Shown here: positions 1 through 8,767 of the stretch, one piece after another
How positions within the stretch are numbered: the stretch's first letter is position 1
Layout of the letters: the number at the start of each line of letters is the position of its first letter
NCBI RefSeq assembly: GCF_029846235.1
Contig: NZ_JARVWP010000009.1
Span: 124,001-188,000, forward strand
DNA: 64,000 nt
Origin: Bradyrhizobium sp. CER78
GTDB lineage: Bacteria > Pseudomonadota > Alphaproteobacteria > Rhizobiales > Xanthobacteraceae
Reading direction: 5' to 3'
Translations under genes and position numbers: made by a program
Notes under the pieces: generated by a model
Database searches by the model: none
What the model was told of the DNA's origin: nothing
What the model saw: only the letters and a program-made list of their open reading frames with translations

Positions 1-68
1 GCCGCGATGAACAGCACCGCCGTCGCCCAGTGAATCCTGCGCAGCAGCGGGTCGTAGCTGGCCGTCAT
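1..68 (-). CDS. Cytochrome b561-type membrane protein, N-terminal fragment cut by window edge
   Basis: Reading the minus strand from an ATG at 68 gives an open frame to the window edge that begins M-T-A-S-Y-D-P-L-L-R-R-I-H-W. An Arg-Ile-His-Trp entry into a hydrophobic helix is typical of the first transmembrane segment of bacterial cytochrome b561 proteins, where this His ligates a heme. Only about 22 residues are visible, so family membership rests on one short motif. The gene is divergent from the membrane protein at 518. Confidence 0.55.
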   Translation of the reverse strand, partial: MTASYDPLLRRIHWATAVLFIA

Positions 69-517
69 GTCCGTCGTCACAAGGCGCCTTCGCTTGAAGC
101 CAGCCCGTGCGGGTGCGGCCCGAAAAAGGAAGCCGTTCTCTAGAGGATCGGGCGGAGCCTGCCTACCCGCCGCGGATGTCACATTCGATCACGATCGCGA
201 AGGCCTGGCTTTCCACGCCGTCATTCCGGGGCGCGCGAAGCGCGAACCCGGAATCCATCAGGCAGCGACACGGCGGCCCGATGGATTCCGGGCCTGCGCC
301 TTCGGCGCATCCCGGAATGACGAGAGGGGTTGGGCCGCTCGCTGTCATAAACGCCGGGGCCGCCGCTCACTGTCACGATCGCCGCGCTGTCACAAACGCT
401 GTCACAATCCGTAGCCGCCCGGCCCCGCGCCACACGCATTTTTTAGTCGTGATTCGCGTCCTTCTATGACAGAATTACTACAGTTCAATATCAATTCGGT
501 TACACGCGGAGCGGTGA
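69..517. other. Intergenic region between divergent genes, with one repeat element
   Basis: This 449-base stretch separates the b561-like gene from the membrane protein gene. It holds the inverted-repeat element at 220-322. The rest shows no convincing gene: short open frames on both strands overlap the repeat and lack family features. Both flanking promoters should lie here, but I could not pick out clear -35/-10 pairs. Confidence 0.5.
220..322. repeat. Inverted-repeat intergenic element, family D
   Basis: The ends are near-perfect inverted complements: GTCATTCCGGG at the left and CCCGGAATGAC at the right, with nested inner arms (CCCGGAATCCATC against GATGGATTCCGGG). The RNA could fold into a long cruciform-like structure. 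Elements with CCGGAATGAC ends are scattered through Bradyrhizobium-type genomes (from memory). No coding capacity is expected. Confidence 0.8.
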
Positions 518-1495
518 ATGAGCATGGAACGGCGGGCACGGCCGGTTTCGCTGGCTTGGTCGAATCCAGTGGTCCGGTGGTGGGGTCTCTTGAGCCTCGT
601 CAGCGCCGCCAACATCGCGGTCTGGTTCGCGCTGTATCGCCAGTTCCATGAGCAGTCGAACGGCAGCTTCAGCAACACCTCCGGCATCGGGCTGATGCTG
701 CTGCTCTGCGCGGCCTATGTGTTCGGCTGCGCCTTCCGCTCGGTGCTGCCGCGCGCCGACGTGCAGCGCATCTGCCTGTTCGACACCTGGCTGTCGAGCG
801 TCGTGGTCGGCCGCACCGTCGCCACCGTCGCCGAGGTCTGTTTCGCCGCGCAATGGGCGATCATCCTGCATCAGCTCGGCACCATGACCGGCGCCGAGAC
901 CACCGTGACCATCGCCTGGATCATCGTGCCGCTGATCGTGATCGCGGAATGCTTCTCCTGGTATGCGGTGCTGACCACGCATTATCTCTGCAACGCGATC
1001 GAGAACTCGATCTGGGCCGTGGTGTTCTTCCTGGTCGGGATCGCGCTGTGCCGGCTGCTGCCGGAGTTTCACGGCCCGGTGCGCTGGGCCTTCGTCGTGG
1101 CGATCGTCGGCATCGCCGCCTTCCTCGCCTTCCTGATGACCATCGACGTCCCGATGTACCTGAATCGCTGGCGCGCCAACCTCGCCGCCGGCGGCACGCT
1201 GCTGCATCCGCTCGACGGCCTGCGCGACGTCAGCCGGCGCTGGGTCGTGACCCACGACATCGCCGAGTGGCGCGAGGAGATCGCCTGGATGTCGCTGTAT
1301 TTCAGCATGGCGGTGTGGTCGAGCCTCGCGCTCTGCGTCGGCTATTCGCTCGAGGATCAGCTGCCGCGCTACCGCACCGAGCCCGTCATCGTCAGCACTG
1401 CGCCGGCGAGCGTGACGACGCCTGTGATCGCCCACACGACACCGGCAGCACAGCACACCGCGACGATCGACGCGGCGGCACCGTCGCAGAATTGA
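518..1495 (+). CDS. Integral membrane protein of unknown function
   Basis: This 325-residue protein has about six hydrophobic segments (roughly residues 20-40, 55-75, 95-120, 125-150, 165-185 and 200-225) and an alanine/threonine/proline-rich, probably disordered C-terminal tail. Both ends may face the cytoplasm. I recognise no catalytic or transport motif. The ATG at 518 is followed by a second in-frame ATG two codons later, and the upstream bases GGAGCGG could serve as ribosome binding site. It appears to be a stand-alone gene, 86 bases before the amidotransferase. Function unknown. Confidence 0.75.
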   Translation: MSMERRARPVSLAWSNPVVRWWGLLSLVSAANIAVWFALYRQFHEQSNGSFSNTSGIGLMLLLCAAYVFGCAFRSVLPRADVQRICLFDTWLSSVVVGRTVATVAEVCFAAQWAIILHQLGTMTGAETTVTIAWIIVPLIVIAECFSWYAVLTTHYLCNAIENSIWAVVFFLVGIALCRLLPEFHGPVRWAFVVAIVGIAAFLAFLMTIDVPMYLNRWRANLAAGGTLLHPLDGLRDVSRRWVVTHDIAEWREEIAWMSLYFSMAVWSSLALCVGYSLEDQLPRYRTEPVIVSTAPASVTTPVIAHTTPAAQHTATIDAAAPSQN

Positions 1496-1581
1496 TCGAC
1501 GGCCGCCCCAGCGCGGCTTGAGGTGATCAGCGCTTTCGGAGTAAAGGCTGGGTCATCCCCGCTCCTCCGTCAGCGCGTTTC

Positions 1582-2292
1582 ATGCCCCGCATCACCATCA
1601 TCGAAACCGGGCTCGTCAGCCCGCAATACCGCGAGCGCCACGGCAGCTATCCGCAGATGTTCCAGCGGATGGTGGCCGCATCAGATCCATCTCTGACGTG
1701 CGACGTCGTGAGCGTCGCCAAGGGCGAGGCGCTGCCGGATCCAGCCACGCTGGATGCGATCCTGATCACGGGATCTGCGGCAGGCGTCTATGACGATGTC
1801 GAATGGATCGCGCCGCTCGAAGCCTTCGTGCGCGCGGCCCATGACAAGCATGTTCCGATGGTCGGCGTCTGCTTCGGCCATCAGTTGATCGCGCAGGCGC
1901 TCGGCGGCACGGTGCGCAAATCGGAGAAAGGTTGGGGCATCGGCCGCCACGTCTATCGGATCGCACCGGACAACGGCCTGCTCGACGGTGAGACGATTGC
2001 GGTGGCCGCCTCGCACCAGGACCAGGTGATCATCCCGCCCGCCTCCGCGAGCACGATCATGTCATCCGCCTTCACGCCGCACGCCGGGCTGCTCTATGCC
2101 AACGGCACGACATTGTCGGTGCAGCCGCATCCAGAATTCACCGCCGACTACGCCGATGCTTTGTGCGACCTGCGCCGCGGCCTCGCGCCCGACGCCGTGG
2201 TCGACACCGCCAAGGCGTCGCTCGCCGAGCCGCTCGACCACGCCATGCTTGGCGGCGTGATCACGCGCTTCCTGACCCGTCCCGGCTCCTGA
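1582..2292 (+). CDS. Class I glutamine amidotransferase (GMP-synthase-like)
   Basis: This 236-residue cytoplasmic protein has the full class I glutaminase triad. Nucleophile Cys97 lies in GVCFGHQ, and His183 and Glu185 lie in QPHPEF. A Ser-His-Gln-Asp-Gln stretch near 144-148 is also family-typical. Such stand-alone amidotransferases release ammonia from glutamine or act as gamma-glutamyl hydrolases or ligases on small amines; the partner cannot be told here. It is followed by an ABC importer operon. The last 57 coding bases recur in degenerate form at 5618-5674, beyond that operon. Confidence 0.88.
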   Translation: MPRITIIETGLVSPQYRERHGSYPQMFQRMVAASDPSLTCDVVSVAKGEALPDPATLDAILITGSAAGVYDDVEWIAPLEAFVRAAHDKHVPMVGVCFGHQLIAQALGGTVRKSEKGWGIGRHVYRIAPDNGLLDGETIAVAASHQDQVIIPPASASTIMSSAFTPHAGLLYANGTTLSVQPHPEFTADYADALCDLRRGLAPDAVVDTAKASLAEPLDHAMLGGVITRFLTRPGS

Positions 2293-2533
2293 ATCACCGG
2301 CTTCGCGGGCGGACCCCGCGACCGGCATCCGTTCATCCCTCCATTGCGGCGTCCCCGCCCGGCGAATCTATGCGCAACCGCTCACCTCGTCCGGCAGGTA
2401 TCGTCCGAGAGGCGCAATGCCCCATCTCCCGACTACCCTATTGTCGTGAATCCTGCCTATAAGCCGACCTTGGGGGCCGGTTCCGATCCCGTCGGGCCGC
2501 AATCATGCCGGTTCTGCCCTCGAAGGTGGCCTT

Positions 2534-4270
2534 ATGTCGTTTCAGGACGTTCGCTCAGCTGTATGGGGACCTGTCTTCCTGCGGCCCAATTTCTGGGACC
2601 TTGCGGCGTTGTTGCTGCTGGTCGGTGCGATGGTGCTCGTCGTGTATGGCGGCGAGCAGACCATCGTTCCCCTGTCCGATCTTAAGCGGACGCCAGTATC
2701 GCTCGATCCAGCAAACCTGCCTTACTACGCGCTCAGGACCACGATGCGGATGCTGCTGGCGATCGTCTGTTCGATGGTCTTCACCTTCATCTACGCCACT
2801 GTCGCGGCCAAGAGCCGGCGCGCCGAGATGGTACTGATCCCGATGCTCGACATCCTGCAGTCGGTGCCGATCCTCGGCTTCCTCACCTTCACCGTCGTGT
2901 TCTTCATGAACCTGTTTCCCGGCCGCGTGCTGGGCGCGGAGTTCGCCTGCGTTTTCGCGATCTTCACGAGCCAGGCCTGGAACATGACGTTCAGCATGTA
3001 TCAGTCACTGCGCAACGTTCCGAAGGACCTCGACGAAGCGACCGCGAGCTTTCACCTATCGGGCTGGCAGCGGTTCTGGCGACTGGACGTTCCCTTCGCG
3101 ATGCCCGGCCTGATCTGGAACGCAATGATGTCGATGTCCGGCGGTTGGTTCTTCGTCGTGGCGTCGGAGGCGATCACCGTCGGCAAGACGACCGTGACTC
3201 TTCCTGGCGTCGGCTCCTACGTTGCCACGGCGATCGAGCAGAAGAACCTGCCTGCGATCGGCTACGCACTCATCACGATGCTGATCGTCATCATCGCCTA
3301 TGACCAGTTGCTGTTTCGTCCGATCGTTGCCTGGGCCGATAAATTCCGCTTCGAGCAGACTGCCTCCGGCGAAGCTCCGACATCGTGGATGCTCGATCTG
3401 TTCCGACGAACACGCGCGCTGCGCGCCCTGACCTATCCACTGGGAATGGCCAACAAGGCGATCTCCACAATGCGCATCAGCTGGCCCGTGGCGCTGCGGC
3501 GCGACGGCAAACCTGGGCAATCTTCGCGCATCATCGACGGCATCTGGATTACGGTGATCGTTGCTACGGCTAGCTATGCGGCCGGGCTGGCGTACCAATA
3601 TCTCTCCGCCTCGCTCGGGTTGTCTGATGTCGTCGATGCCATCGGATACGGGCTCATCACGCTGCTGCGCGTCATCGTGTTGATCGCGTTGGCCACGCTG
3701 ATCTGGGTGCCGGTCGGCGTCTGGATCGGTCTGCGGCCCAAGCTTGCGGAGCGGATCCAGCCGCTCGCGCAATTCCTCGCGGCATTTCCGGCCAACCTCG
3801 CCTTTCCCGTGTTCGTCGTGCTGATCGTCCGCTATCACCTCGATCCCAATATCTGGCTGAGCCCGCTGATGATCCTGGGCACCCAGTGGTACATCCTGTT
3901 CAACGTGATCGCGGGCGCCGCCGCCTTCCCGACGGACCTGCGCGAGGCGGCCAGCAGCCTCCACCTTGGGGGGTGGCGATGGTGGATGAAGGTCGTACTG
4001 CCCGGCATCTTCCCCTATTACGTCACGGGGGCGATCACCGCGTCGGGCGGATCCTGGAACGCCTCGATCGTCGCGGAGGTCGCGAGCTGGGGCAATACCC
4101 ATCTGGTCGCCACCGGCCTCGGCGCCTATATCGCTCGCGCAACCGAGGCCGGCGACTTTCCCAAGGTCGTGCTCGGGATCGTCGTCATGTGCATCCTGGT
4201 CACGTTGTTTAACCGCCTGCTGTGGCGACCGCTCTACGCCTTCGGCGAGCGCCGCCTTCGCCTCGGCTGA
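2534..4270 (+). CDS. ABC transporter permease, two fused permease domains (nitrate/sulfonate/taurine type)
   Basis: This 578-residue inner-membrane protein contains two consecutive binding-protein-dependent permease domains, roughly residues 60-255 and 340-575. Each carries an EAA-like cytoplasmic loop (DEATASFHLSGWQRFW and REAASSLHLGGWRWWM). A single polypeptide therefore replaces the usual permease dimer. The ATPase follows 15 bases later, so the two form an operon. No periplasmic binding protein lies nearby, which is unusual for the NitT/TauT family. The substrate is unknown, probably a small anion or organic acid. The ATG at 2534 is the first sensible start; there is no strong Shine-Dalgarno. 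Confidence 0.88.
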   Translation: MSFQDVRSAVWGPVFLRPNFWDLAALLLLVGAMVLVVYGGEQTIVPLSDLKRTPVSLDPANLPYYALRTTMRMLLAIVCSMVFTFIYATVAAKSRRAEMVLIPMLDILQSVPILGFLTFTVVFFMNLFPGRVLGAEFACVFAIFTSQAWNMTFSMYQSLRNVPKDLDEATASFHLSGWQRFWRLDVPFAMPGLIWNAMMSMSGGWFFVVASEAITVGKTTVTLPGVGSYVATAIEQKNLPAIGYALITMLIVIIAYDQLLFRPIVAWADKFRFEQTASGEAPTSWMLDLFRRTRALRALTYPLGMANKAISTMRISWPVALRRDGKPGQSSRIIDGIWITVIVATASYAAGLAYQYLSASLGLSDVVDAIGYGLITLLRVIVLIALATLIWVPVGVWIGLRPKLAERIQPLAQFLAAFPANLAFPVFVVLIVRYHLDPNIWLSPLMILGTQWYILFNVIAGAAAFPTDLREAASSLHLGGWRWWMKVVLPGIFPYYVTGAITASGGSWNASIVAEVASWGNTHLVATGLGAYIARATEAGDFPKVVLGIVVMCILVTLFNRLLWRPLYAFGERRLRLG

Positions 4271-4285
4271 TCGAGAGGAATCCCG

Positions 4286-5596
4286 ATGCTCGACCAAACC
4301 AAGCAAGCCGCCCTGATCGACATCCGCAACGTCTGCCGGTCGTTCCCGAAAGGAAGCGGTGAGCAACTGCTGGTGCTCGAAAATGTCGACCTGACGATTC
4401 ATGCTGGCGAGATCGTCGGGCTGCTCGGCCGCTCCGGATCGGGCAAGTCGACCTTACTGCGGATCATCGCGGGGCTTGTCGCGCCGTCATCGGGCGCTGC
4501 GACCTGCCGCGGCGAAGTGATCGCGGGGCCGCCGAACGGCGTCGCCATGGTGTTCCAGTCATTCGCGCTGTTCCCCTGGCTGACGGTCTTGCAGAACGTC
4601 GAGCTCGGACTGGAGGCGCTTGGCGTCGATGCTCCCGAGCGCCGCAAGCGCGCGCTCGCGGCAATCGACCTGATCGGCCTCGACGGCTTCGAATCCGCCT
4701 ACCCCAAGGAATTGTCGGGCGGCATGCGTCAGCGCGTCGGCTTTGCGCGCGCGCTGGTCGTGCACCCCGACCTGTTGTTGATGGATGAACCGTTCTCGGC
4801 GCTCGACGTGCTGACGGCCGAGACGCTGCGTACCGACCTGATCGACCTTTGGATCGAAGGCCGACTGCCAATCAAGTCAGTGCTGATGGTGACGCACAAT
4901 ATCGAGGAGGCCGTCCTGATGTGCGATCGCGTCCTGGTGTTCTCGTCGAATCCGGGACGCGTCGCTGCCGAATTCAAGATTGACCTGAAGCATCCGCGCA
5001 ATCGGCTGGATCCGACGTTCCGCCAGCTCGTCGATCAGCTCTATGCCCGGATGACACAACGAGAGGAACCCAAGGCGCCTACGCTCGGGGGAATTCCCGG
5101 CTCCGGTGTCGGCATGGTTCTGGATCACGTCTCGTCCAACGTGCTGTCGGGCCTGATCGAGACGCTGGCCGGTCCTCCCTATGGCGGACATGCCGACCTT
5201 CCGGTGCTGGCGAGCCAGCTTCAGCTCGAGACCGATGAAATCCTGCATCTCGGCGAAACGCTGCAACTGTTGCGCTTTGCCCAGCTCAGCGAAGGCGACG
5301 TGGTGCTGACCGAAGCCGGCGTGCGCTTTGCGCATCTCGACACCGACACGCGCAAGAAACTGTTCGCCGAGCACCTCATCAACTACGTGCCGGTGATCGG
5401 CCTGATCCGCCGCGTGCTCGACGAGCGGCCCTCGCACATGGCGCCGGCCGCGCGCTTCCGCAACGAACTCGAGGACTACATGTCCGAGGACTACGCGGAT
5501 GAAACTCTCAAGACCATCGTGTCCTGGGGCCGCTATGCCGAGCTGTTCGCCTATGACGAGCAGTCCGAGACGTTCAGCCTGGAGAATCCGGGGTAA
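4286..5596 (+). CDS. ABC transporter ATPase with C-terminal AAA-associated domain
   Basis: This 436-residue protein energises the fused permease at 2534. The N-terminal 250 residues form a NitT/TauT-type ATPase: Walker A is GRSGSGKST, the signature is LSGGMRQR, Walker B is LLLMDEPF, and the switch His is in VTHNIEEA. Residues about 275-430 form an extra domain of the AAA-associated C-terminal type (PF09821, as I recall), which looks winged-helix-like and may regulate transport. A GAGAGG ribosome binding site precedes the ATG. Substrate not determinable. Confidence 0.88.
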   Translation: MLDQTKQAALIDIRNVCRSFPKGSGEQLLVLENVDLTIHAGEIVGLLGRSGSGKSTLLRIIAGLVAPSSGAATCRGEVIAGPPNGVAMVFQSFALFPWLTVLQNVELGLEALGVDAPERRKRALAAIDLIGLDGFESAYPKELSGGMRQRVGFARALVVHPDLLLMDEPFSALDVLTAETLRTDLIDLWIEGRLPIKSVLMVTHNIEEAVLMCDRVLVFSSNPGRVAAEFKIDLKHPRNRLDPTFRQLVDQLYARMTQREEPKAPTLGGIPGSGVGMVLDHVSSNVLSGLIETLAGPPYGGHADLPVLASQLQLETDEILHLGETLQLLRFAQLSEGDVVLTEAGVRFAHLDTDTRKKLFAEHLINYVPVIGLIRRVLDERPSHMAPAARFRNELEDYMSEDYADETLKTIVSWGRYAELFAYDEQSETFSLENPG

Positions 5597-5617
5597 GCGA
5601 TCGCCGGATTACCGCAC

Positions 5618-5674
5618 GCCGGGCCGCTCGACCACGCCACGCTCGGCGGCGTGGTCATGCACTTCCTCACCCGC
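5618..5674 (+). pseudogene. Remnant of a glutamine amidotransferase 3' end
   Basis: These bases align without gaps to the last coding bases of the amidotransferase at 2224-2280, with 49 of 57 positions identical by hand count. Translated, the remnant reads AGPLDHATLGGVVMHFLTR against AEPLDHAMLGGVITRFLTR. Most differences fall in third positions or are conservative, so the copy evolved under coding constraint before being isolated. No upstream part of the gene remains, since the ATPase stop codon is only about 20 bases away. Confidence 0.75.
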
Positions 5675-5693
5675 CGCCCCCCAATAAGACCGC

Positions 5694-6044
5694 TCAGGTC
5701 ATGCTGCCCGGCATGAAGCAGCGCACGCGCGGGTGGCCGTCGATATAGTGCTTCCACACCATGGTTCGCCCGATCTTGTTCGGCTCGGTGATCAAGGCCT
5801 CGTCAGGCACTACGACCCATTCACTGTCGATCAGCACGCGATAATGGCCGTGATCCGACTCCCAATCGGGATCGGCGACCACATATCCGTCGGCATCCGA
5901 GCAGCACTGCCCGTAGCCGCTGTGCAGGCTTTCAAACCAGGGCTTCAATGGTGAGTTGGCGTAGCGGCCGTCGTCGCGCGCCAGGGTCGGCGATGTCAAG
6001 AACACCGTCCCAAGCAGGACTGCCGCACGTGTGAGAGCGTGCAT
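5694..6044 (-). CDS. Small secreted protein of unknown function
   Basis: This 116-residue protein starts with a clear signal peptide (MHALTRAAVLLGTVFLTSPTLA, residues 1-22, cleavage after ALA-like sites). The mature part has two adjacent cysteines (QCCSDADGY) and another near the C-terminus (RVRCFMPG), so it could form periplasmic disulfides. Acidic and aromatic residues dominate, as in small periplasmic proteins common in Bradyrhizobium. It is convergent with the ABC operon and stands alone. Function unknown. Confidence 0.75.
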   Translation of the reverse strand: MHALTRAAVLLGTVFLTSPTLARDDGRYANSPLKPWFESLHSGYGQCCSDADGYVVADPDWESDHGHYRVLIDSEWVVVPDEALITEPNKIGRTMVWKHYIDGHPRVRCFMPGSMT

Positions 6045-6279
6045 CTTGTCGTCTCCGCAGATGTCAAATAGCTGCGGGCGCGCATCACCAATCCTTCGCT
6101 CGCGACATTGCCGTCGCAGGCGGAAGCACGACGAATCGGCGCCCCAGCATCTGACATTCGGCTATGCAAGAGCAGCGCCAGACTGCGTTCCGGGAGACTA
6201 CGGCCTACGAAAGTATGGGGTCCGCGGACCGTCGCGTGCGACGCCCGACAAGCGGCCGGTCGCCTTCCGCGTGGCGCGA

Positions 6280-7215
6280 TCAACGGCTCGCTGCGGCGAC
6301 CTCGGGAACGAGCGGCGGTGCGCTGCGCGATGCCGCCTGCAATGCGCATTCGACGAACCGGCGCGGCAGCAGCGAGGCGTTTGAGCGCATCGCCACCAGC
6401 ATGCGACTCTCGGCGTCCGGCGTATCGAGTGTCTTGGCGACGACGTTCATGACGCCGGCCTGCTGGTAGCAGGACGGCAGGATCGAAAGCCCGATTCCGG
6501 CCGCGACGAGGCTGAGCACGGTGCGCAGTTCATGCGCCTCCTGCGCGATCCGCGGCGCAAAGCCCGCGCGCCGGCACAGCATCGCAGCCTGATCGCCGAC
6601 GCCGCAGCCGCTCTCCGCCATGCCGACGAATTCGTGCTCGGCAAGATCGGCAACGCCGAGCTTGCCGGGTGCTGTGGCGAGCGGATGATCGATCGGCAGG
6701 AACACCATCAGCCGGTCGCGCCAGACGACATGAACCTGCAGATCGGCCGCCGGCCGGAAGTCGAGCGGCGGCCGCATGATCGCGACATCGAGCTCGGCGT
6801 CGGCGAGAGCCTGGAGCTGCTTCGCCGTCGACATGTGCCTGAGCTCGATCTTCACCCGCGGATAGCTGGCGCGGAAGTTGCGGAACAATTCGGCGAACAT
6901 GTCGAGCATCGGAACAGAATCCGTGAAGCCGACACGAACCGCGCCGGCTTCACCGCGCGCGGCGCGGCGTACGGTCTCCGACGCAAGGTCGAGCTCGCTG
7001 ACGGCGCGGCGCGCGTGCTCCAGCAGCAATTGTCCGGCCTGGGTGAGCTCGACGGCACGCCGTGTCCGCGACAGCAGCTGCGTGCCGAGCTCCTCTTCCA
7101 TCGCCTTGATCTGCGTGCTCAGCGGCGGCTGGCTGACATGCAGCCGTTTGGCGGCGCGGCTGAAGCTGAGCTCCTCGGCCACGGCGATGAAATAGCGAAG
7201 CTGCCTGTAGTCCAT
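6280..7215 (-). CDS. LysR-family transcriptional regulator
   Basis: This 311-residue regulator has the N-terminal winged helix-turn-helix (residues 1-60, MDYRQLRYFIAVAEELSFSR start, then AAKRLHVSQPPLSTQI) and a periplasmic-binding-protein-like effector domain from about residue 92. It is divergent from the MFS/LigJ/LigK genes at 7417-10707. In LysR systems this layout normally means it regulates that operon in response to a pathway intermediate, here perhaps an aromatic acid or oxoadipate derivative (inference). Confidence 0.92.
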   Translation of the reverse strand: MDYRQLRYFIAVAEELSFSRAAKRLHVSQPPLSTQIKAMEEELGTQLLSRTRRAVELTQAGQLLLEHARRAVSELDLASETVRRAARGEAGAVRVGFTDSVPMLDMFAELFRNFRASYPRVKIELRHMSTAKQLQALADAELDVAIMRPPLDFRPAADLQVHVVWRDRLMVFLPIDHPLATAPGKLGVADLAEHEFVGMAESGCGVGDQAAMLCRRAGFAPRIAQEAHELRTVLSLVAAGIGLSILPSCYQQAGVMNVVAKTLDTPDAESRMLVAMRSNASLLPRRFVECALQAASRSAPPLVPEVAAASR

Positions 7216-7416
7216 CGCTTATTCCGATTCCCTATAAGTGACGGGTCAAAGCGGTATTTGACCTCCCAGGACCGTTTCCCGATCTTGGCGCCAAAACGCG
7301 GTCCCTCCAAGGGGCAACACGCGCAGCCGGTCAGCCATGCGAAATCGCCGCGAATAACAGGCGTTCTGCCCGGTTCGGATCACAGGCGCGACAACAAAAA
7401 GCAAGGGAAGAATCCA
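7216..7416. promoter_or_regulatory. Divergent promoter region of the LysR regulator and MFS operon
   Basis: This 201-base gap between divergent start codons must hold both promoters and any LysR boxes. A GGGAAG ribosome binding site at 7405-7410 fixes the MFS start at 7417. I saw no unambiguous T-N11-A palindrome, although the AT-richer segment near 7222-7262 is the best candidate. Confidence 0.5.
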
Positions 7417-8748
7417 ATGGGCCAGGCGTCCGTCAGCGAGCTCGAACAGCAAACCATCCGCCGGGTCTATTGGCGGCTGATCCCGGTCCTGTTCGTCATG
7501 ATGTTCTTCAACTATCTCGACCGCATCAATCTCGGCTATGCCGGGCTGACGATGAACAAGGATCTCGGCCTCAGCCCCGCGATCTTCGGCTTTGCCGCCA
7601 GCATCTTCTTCCTCGGCTACATGGTGCTCGAGGTACCGAGCAATTTGATGCTGCACTGGCTCGGGGCGCGGATCTGGCTGGCGCGGATCCTGATCACCTG
7701 GGGCCTCGTCGCCACACTCACCGCCTTTGTCTGGAATCCGCTCAGCCTCTACGTGATGCGGTTCGGCCTCGGCGTCGCGGAAGCCGGCTTCATGCCCGGC
7801 GTCGTGCTTTACCTCACCTACTGGTTCCCCTCGCGCTATCGCGCCCGCGCGGTCGCAGGATACATCATCGCCGGCTCGTTCTCGGCCGTAGCCGGCGGGC
7901 CGATCTCGACCAGCATCATGACCTGGTGCGACGGCACGGCCGGCCTGCATGGCTGGCAATGGATGTTCATCGCCGAGGGCGTGCCGACCATTCTGCTCGG
8001 CCTGTTCACGCTCTATTATCTGACCGACCGCCCGACCAAGGCGAGCTGGCTCACCAAGGAGCAGGCCGCCTGGCTGGAGGGCGAGCTCGCCGCCGAGCGG
8101 GCCGAGATCGAACAGCAGGGGCAGCACAGGTTGATCGAATGCGTGCTCGACATCAGGGTCTGGCTGCTCGCGGCGCTGTTCGGCTGCGCGCTGGTCGGCA
8201 TCTATGGCCTGCTGCTGTGGCTGCCGCAGATCATCAAGGGCATGGGCGATCTCAGCAACATCCAGGTCGGCTTCCTCTCGGCGATCCCGCCGCTGCTCGG
8301 CGTCATCGGCACCATCGTGGTCAGCCGCAGCTCGGACAAGACCGGCGATCGCAAGTTTCATCTCGCGGCCGTCTATCTGCTCGCCGCCGTCGCGATGCTC
8401 GGCAGCGCCTATGTCGCGAGCCCGGTGCTGGCCTTCGTGTTCCTGTGCATCGTCGGCTTCAGCCTGAATGCCGGCAATCCGCTGTTCTGGAGCATCAACG
8501 CCTCGCTGCTGACCGGCGCGGCCGGCGCCGCGTCGATCGCGATGGTCAACACGCTGGCGCAGTTCGGCGGGCTGATCGGGCCGTGGTGCATCGGCCTGAT
8601 CAAGGATTCCACCGGAAGCTTCTCCTGGGCGCTGGTCGGCATCGCCGGCTTCCTGTTCGTCGCATCCGCCATCGCCGCCACCATGCGCGTCAAGCCGCGC
8701 GAGACGGAATTGACCGGCGCGATCCCGTCATCCGTCGCACAGTCATAA
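7417..8748 (+). CDS. MFS permease of the anion:cation symporter (ACS) family
   Basis: This 443-residue inner-membrane transporter has about twelve hydrophobic segments. The first contains NYLDRINLGYAG, the Asp-Arg-Ile-Asn pattern typical of ACS permeases such as phthalate, tartrate and hexuronate carriers. The open frame extends far upstream, but the ATG at 7417 has a GGGAAG ribosome binding site and starts the normal family N-terminus. The LigJ-like gene follows 19 bases later. It probably imports the aromatic or dicarboxylic acid that the next two enzymes degrade (inference). Confidence 0.88.
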   Translation: MGQASVSELEQQTIRRVYWRLIPVLFVMMFFNYLDRINLGYAGLTMNKDLGLSPAIFGFAASIFFLGYMVLEVPSNLMLHWLGARIWLARILITWGLVATLTAFVWNPLSLYVMRFGLGVAEAGFMPGVVLYLTYWFPSRYRARAVAGYIIAGSFSAVAGGPISTSIMTWCDGTAGLHGWQWMFIAEGVPTILLGLFTLYYLTDRPTKASWLTKEQAAWLEGELAAERAEIEQQGQHRLIECVLDIRVWLLAALFGCALVGIYGLLLWLPQIIKGMGDLSNIQVGFLSAIPPLLGVIGTIVVSRSSDKTGDRKFHLAAVYLLAAVAMLGSAYVASPVLAFVFLCIVGFSLNAGNPLFWSINASLLTGAAGAASIAMVNTLAQFGGLIGPWCIGLIKDSTGSFSWALVGIAGFLFVASAIAATMRVKPRETELTGAIPSSVAQS

Positions 8749-8767
8749 CACTGCCAAGGACACCACC

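Noticed and set aside
67..469. Overlapping small plus-strand frames
   Set aside because: They cross the family D repeat, are Arg-rich and show no family signature or ribosome binding site.
6532..7416. An upstream in-frame extension of the MFS gene
   Set aside because: It is antisense to the LysR gene, and the ATG at 7417 has a good ribosome binding site and the family N-terminus.
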